NCBI GenBank assembly: GCA_025201365.1
Contig: JAIXMF010000244.1
Span: forward strand, 1 to 21,191
Length of the DNA: 21,191 bases
From: Syncephalis plumigaleata
Taxonomy: Eukaryota; Zoopagomycota; Zoopagomycetes; Zoopagales; Piptocephalidaceae
Direction of reading: 5' to 3'
Every line of letters starts with the position of its first letter. Position 1 is the first letter of the stretch. Under the pieces are notes generated by a model. The model was not told where the DNA came from, searched no databases, and was given only the letters and a program-made list of their open reading frames with translations. The translations under genes were made by a program, and so were the position numbers. Of this stretch, positions 17,800-21,191 are shown piece by piece.

Positions 17800-19869
17800 T
17801 TAACGGCGACCACCACCACGTCCACCACGTCCACGGGAACCACCGCCGTATCCACCTGATCGACCACGACCACCACGACCACCGCCATAGCCATAGCCAC
17901 CGCCACCGCCATTGCGACCATAGCCACCACCGCCACGCTGATTATTGCCACCGAATCCCTCGCGCTCCTGTAGTTCAGGGGCCACCGAGGGTGCAGTCAA
18001 TACCCAGCCGCTGTCAGACTTGAATGGCTGTCCATTGAGTATAATGTCTGTCTCGCTGTTGACTTGTACTTTAGCTGATTTAATATCGAATACAACACCG
18101 TCCATCTCCTTTGTCATACGCATCGAGACTAGATCGTCAAAGGTGATACCGTAATCACGCTCTAGACCAGTGCGTACATAGCCGGCACCACGAATCTCCT
18201 GTCCTACTCGTACACACAGGGTTTGCACACCCTCCTTACCCGTAAGCAATGATCGTGAGGGTAGACCGGAGGCATAGCCCGAGATACAAGCCAATGCCTG
18301 TGCCAACGCCTTCTTCGCACCAAGTGACTCGATCAATTTAGCGGCGGTGTCATCGAAATGAGACACGACATTGGGGCTAACTCCGGTGACCATGGTGGCA
18401 GCATCCGATGCCGTAGCCTTAATGATATCCGATGGTTGCGGTGCACCCACCAAGTTCACCTGTGTACCAATACGTCTCTCTAGCTGGCGAATCCAACCAG
18501 ATTCCGATGGCTTATAAAAGGTAACGCACACACCCTTGCGTCCTGCACGACCCGTACGACCTGATCGATGAATGTAGGTCTCAATACCTTGCGATGGTTC
18601 GCTATTGATCACCAGATCGACATCGGGTATATCGAGACCGCGTGCCGCCACATCCGTACAGATGATACAGCTGAAACGACCATCACGGAAACCGGCCAGT
18701 GTACGTTCACGTTGATTCTGCGGGATGTCACCGTGGAGTACTTGAGCACCTGACTTCAACTTGTCATTCATCGCCAATTCGTTGGCTTCCGCCTTCGTGT
18801 TGACGAAGATGATGGTACGTCCCTTGGCACCACCGTACACGGCGACCACATCGCCAATGATATCCTTGCGTACCTCCCAGTGGGATACGATACCGTAATG
18901 CGTGATATTCTCGTTGGTCTTCAACTTTTGCTGACCAACAAGATCGACGGTGGCGTAGTCGGGCTTCAAGTATTTCTTGACCACCTTATGTACCCATTCC
19001 GGTAGCGTGGCCGAGAACAATAGGGTTTGGTAGCTGGGTGCATCGGGATTGGCGGCCTTCTGCTCTTGCACGCCTTGTAGCACCTTCTCCATGGCATCGG
19101 CAAATCCGATATCCAACATTTGATCGGCCTCATCGAGACAGATGAATCGAATGTTCTCAAGACGAAGCGTGCCACGCTCAAGATGATCCATAATACGACC
19201 GGGTGTACCGATGACCACGTCAACACCTTGACGGAAACCTTGATTCTGCTGATCGTACGCTACACCACCATAGACGGTGAGTACGCGTAGATTACCGGAG
19301 ATACTCTCGAATTCGGAGGCTACTTGCTTGGCCAATTCACGAGTGGGTGCCATCACGATTATCTTGGGTGAACGACTACCACGCGCATTAGATGATGACG
19401 ATGAATCTAGTTGCAATCGTTCGATCATAGGCAATGAGAAAGCGAGTGTTTTACCGGTACCGGTACGAGCGCGACCCAACATATCCTTGCCATCGAGAAT
19501 GGCGTCAAAAGTCGACGCTTGAATGGGGAACAACGACGTGATACCACGTTTCTCTAGGGCGGCCACGGTCGATGGCGAGATTCTAAAGTTGCTCACCAAT
19601 AGACTTGGATCGACGGCCTCCGATTCACTTTCTTCATTATCGGACCCCTTGACCTTGCTACGCTTAGCATCGGCGGTCTCTTCCGGCAGAGTAGTGCTAG
19701 TGGCATCACTATCATCAACGTCCATGGCTTCGTCGTGCGAACGCTTCTTGGACTTTTTATCCTTCTTCTCCTTCTTTTCCTTCTTCTCTTTCTTCTCCTT
19801 CTTCTTCTCCTTCTTGATCAACTCGTCAACCTCCATACTGATGGCTTCAACTTCAAGACGACCAGGCAT
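17800..19869 (-). CDS. DEAD-box RNA helicase with GUCT domain and RGG tail (DDX21/DDX50 family)
   Basis: ATG at 19869 (MPGRLEVEA) gives 689 residues; the longer frame to 19920 starts with TTG. The N-terminus has a Lys/Glu-rich charged run (about 18-43) and acidic blocks. The helicase core shows the Q motif (GITSLFPIQ, 109-117), motif I ARTGTGKT (134-141), Ia PTRELA (175-180), Ib TPGR (222-225), II DEAD (246-249), III SAT (286-288) and VI HRSGRTGRAG (434-443). The GUCT domain spans about 520-600. The last 50 residues are Gly/Arg-rich RGG/GGYG repeats that bind RNA. Relatives act in rRNA processing and transcription in the nucleolus, so a nucleolar role is inferred. No intron. Three T-tracts upstream may mark the promoter. 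Confidence 0.93.
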   Translation of the reverse strand: MPGRLEVEAISMEVDELIKKEKKKEKKEKKEKKEKKDKKSKKRSHDEAMDVDDSDATSTTLPEETADAKRSKVKGSDNEESESEAVDPSLLVSNFRISPSTVAALEKRGITSLFPIQASTFDAILDGKDMLGRARTGTGKTLAFSLPMIERLQLDSSSSSNARGSRSPKIIVMAPTRELAKQVASEFESISGNLRVLTVYGGVAYDQQNQGFRQGVDVVIGTPGRIMDHLERGTLRLENIRFICLDEADQMLDIGFADAMEKVLQGVQEQKAANPDAPSYQTLLFSATLPEWVHKVVKKYLKPDYATVDLVGQQKLKTNENITHYGIVSHWEVRKDIIGDVVAVYGGAKGRTIIFVNTKAEANELAMNDKLKSGAQVLHGDIPQNQRERTLAGFRDGRFSCIICTDVAARGLDIPDVDLVINSEPSQGIETYIHRSGRTGRAGRKGVCVTFYKPSESGWIRQLERRIGTQVNLVGAPQPSDIIKATASDAATMVTGVSPNVVSHFDDTAAKLIESLGAKKALAQALACISGYASGLPSRSLLTGKEGVQTLCVRVGQEIRGAGYVRTGLERDYGITFDDLVSMRMTKEMDGVVFDIKSAKVQVNSETDIILNGQPFKSDSGWVLTAPSVAPELQEREGFGGNNQRGGGGYGRNGGGGGYGYGGGRGGRGRSGGYGGGSRGRGGRGGGRR

Positions 19870-20735
19870 ATTGCAATAGGTTAATATATAAGTGTGTAAT
19901 AATAAATAACCAACAAACAAACAAACAAGTGTTCAAGGAAAGGAAAGAACACAACAACTATTACTACTACTACTGATCGTGAATATATACGTCCAAGTAA
20001 ATAGACGTAAAACTAACTAACAGCGTAAGGAAAAAGAAGATAGAAAGAGTGCGGCGGTGTAACAAACGAGTTTTTTTTATTTTTTTATACTTTTTTTTCA
20101 CTCTCAATGGCAGACATTCTCCTATAGCAATCTTGTCCAATCAGAGCAAAGTCCCATCTATTTATGTACAAACGATATTGTATCACTAGTAGATAGCAAT
20201 TGATATTTAGCAGCTATTAAACGTCATTATTCATTTTATTACTAGTTTGTAATGTAATAAATATGCTTGATCAAGCAGATCGTTGACTAGCTTAACATGT
20301 TCGTGTGTACATGTTTATGGCGGCAATCATCCATTGTAAACAATCTAGTAAAGCTGAAACAATGTATTACTCTAGGAAGCAATAGTCAAGTGAGTTTGCT
20401 CACTCATTCTTGGCGTATCGCTTAAATTACTTGCTAATTCTATAGGGAACATCTATAGTTAGGTGTAATTTTATACTATGCCATAGTAAAGGAAATCTCC
20501 GCTAACCTACAATGTCAATGTGATCCCTTTTTCAACAGCGACTTGTTCGTGTTTCAAATTTAAAGAGCGATCATCGACATGCTTGTGCCTACATGTACTT
20601 GGATCAATATGTCATACAGCTCGTTTAACGTCTTCTTCATTTCATATTCATTCTTCATTATCGATACGCATTTCATAGAGAACACACTGTCTTATTTACA
20701 TACATTTCATTCAACTACACTTGTAACACAATCAA
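19870..20735. other. Divergent spacer between the helicase and kinase-like genes
   Basis: About 0.87 kb shared between a minus-strand and a plus-strand start. It holds T-tracts at 20071-20078, 20081-20086 and 20091-20098 (listed separately). The + strand frame 20579-20764 has no domain and is left out. Confidence 0.5.
20071..20098. promoter_or_regulatory. Poly(dA:dT) tracts upstream of the helicase gene
   Basis: Runs of 8, 6 and 8 T within 28 bases, about 200 bases upstream of the helicase ATG. In fungi such tracts commonly keep promoters free of nucleosomes. The function here is inferred. Confidence 0.4.
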
Positions 20736-21191
20736 ATGATGATAGTATCATCTCACATAAATAGACTTTTCATACTTGTCTTCATTATTGTTGCATTGAA
20801 TTGCATAAACCTTATCAAGGCAACACCTTATGGATTTACTCCAGTAACTAGTACGTAAACACTTGTGATAATCTATCCTTTTAGCTAAACACAACAACAA
20901 CCATTATAGTGAAACAGGAGGGTGACTTTAACTTTGCCAAATATCCAGAATTTCAACGAGCTGGTCTCTACAATGTGATGCTTATTGGCTATGGCGATGA
21001 ATCCGTGTTTGGACGTGGACGTCTAACCGATGCAACCTATGAGAATGAAGATGTTATTGTCAAGTGTGTCAACTACTCGTCCAGCTCGAGTCGAGAGAGA
21101 AAGATGTATGATGTAAGGAGGCAGTATCATTCTACCATACACGCTCGTACAATATACTAATCATTATTATTAGTTACTTGATAAATATTTG
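20736..21191 (+). CDS. Kinase-like protein with an N-terminal signal peptide (3' partial)
   Basis: Exon 1 is 20736-20850, intron 20851-20909 (59 bp, GTACGT..TATAG), exon 2 20910-21112, intron 21113-21173 (61 bp, GTAAGG..TTAG, ACTAAT branch site), and exon 3 runs from 21174 to the window edge. Phases fit and the sizes match the other introns. Exon 1 encodes MMIVSSHINRLF, a hydrophobic core (ILVFIIVALNCI) and a cleavage-like NLIKA, that is, a signal peptide. The following chain contains KYPEFQRAGLYNVMLIGYGD with a glycine-rich segment (GYGDESVFGRGRL), then EDVIVKCV, resembling the kinase beta3 Lys, and RERKMYDLLDKY, resembling the alphaC Glu. This is the start of a protein-kinase-like fold. Catalytic motifs HRD and DFG lie outside the window, so activity cannot be judged. 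An alternative 41-bp first intron (20844-20884) is also in phase but unusually short. Confidence 0.6.

Noticed and set aside
20844-20884. 41-bp first intron for the kinase-like gene
   Set aside because: In phase, but shorter than all other introns here. The 59-bp alternative (20851-20909) has a GTACGT donor, a typical size and also fits the phase.

Overview
The window looks like a compact eukaryotic nuclear genome. Genes lie on both strands and are separated by AT-rich spacers full of simple repeats. Where introns occur they are mostly short (about 59-70 bp), begin GTAAGN, GTAACT or similar, have a CTAAC/CTAAT-like branch site and end in TAG or CAG. The gene set is an RBR ubiquitin ligase, an F-box protein, a RasGEF, a fasciclin-domain secreted protein, a GH46-type chitosanase, a DDX21-like RNA helicase with a GUCT domain, and a kinase-like protein with a signal peptide. 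This combination suggests an early-diverging (zygomycete-grade) fungus, possibly Zoopagomycota. The placement is an inference from gene content and intron style; nothing in the window proves it.

Layout. The 3' end of an unidentified gene (1-179, +) is followed by 2.3 kb without an intact gene. That stretch holds a long inverted repeat (about 424-590 against 1370-1548) and a relic of a non-LTR retrotransposon reading frame (1854-2123). A four-exon + strand RBR ligase (2457-4485) has three C-terminal copies of a paired zinc-finger module. It converges on a two-exon F-box gene on the minus strand (6653-4824). A 2.3 kb spacer follows, with a TATA box, a pyrimidine-rich stretch and several microsatellites. 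It leads to a small basic, proline-rich protein (8968-9474, +).

The next kilobase contains a 269-bp GC-rich segment with an A-rich tail between 19-bp direct repeats (9719-10025), which looks like a retroposon insertion. It also contains an E-box/CCAAT/E-box cluster that probably belongs to the next gene. That gene encodes an intronless 1,237-residue RasGEF protein (10492-14205, +). It converges on a fasciclin-domain secreted protein (15197-14568, -). Further along are a GH46-type chitosanase (17357-16005, -) and a DDX21-like helicase (19869-17800, -). The window ends in the first exons of a kinase-like gene with a signal peptide (20736 onward, +).

Functional themes. Two genes belong to ubiquitin signalling (RBR and F-box). 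One acts in small-GTPase signalling (RasGEF), one in ribosome or RNA biogenesis (DDX21-like), and three enter the secretory pathway (fasciclin, chitosanase, kinase-like). No operon-like linkage is implied. The observations that most deserve a second look are the RBR plus triple-zinc-finger architecture, the flanked retroposon-like segment with strong RNA hairpins, the signal-peptide kinase-like protein, and a chitosanase family best known from bacteria in a genome with spliceosomal introns.
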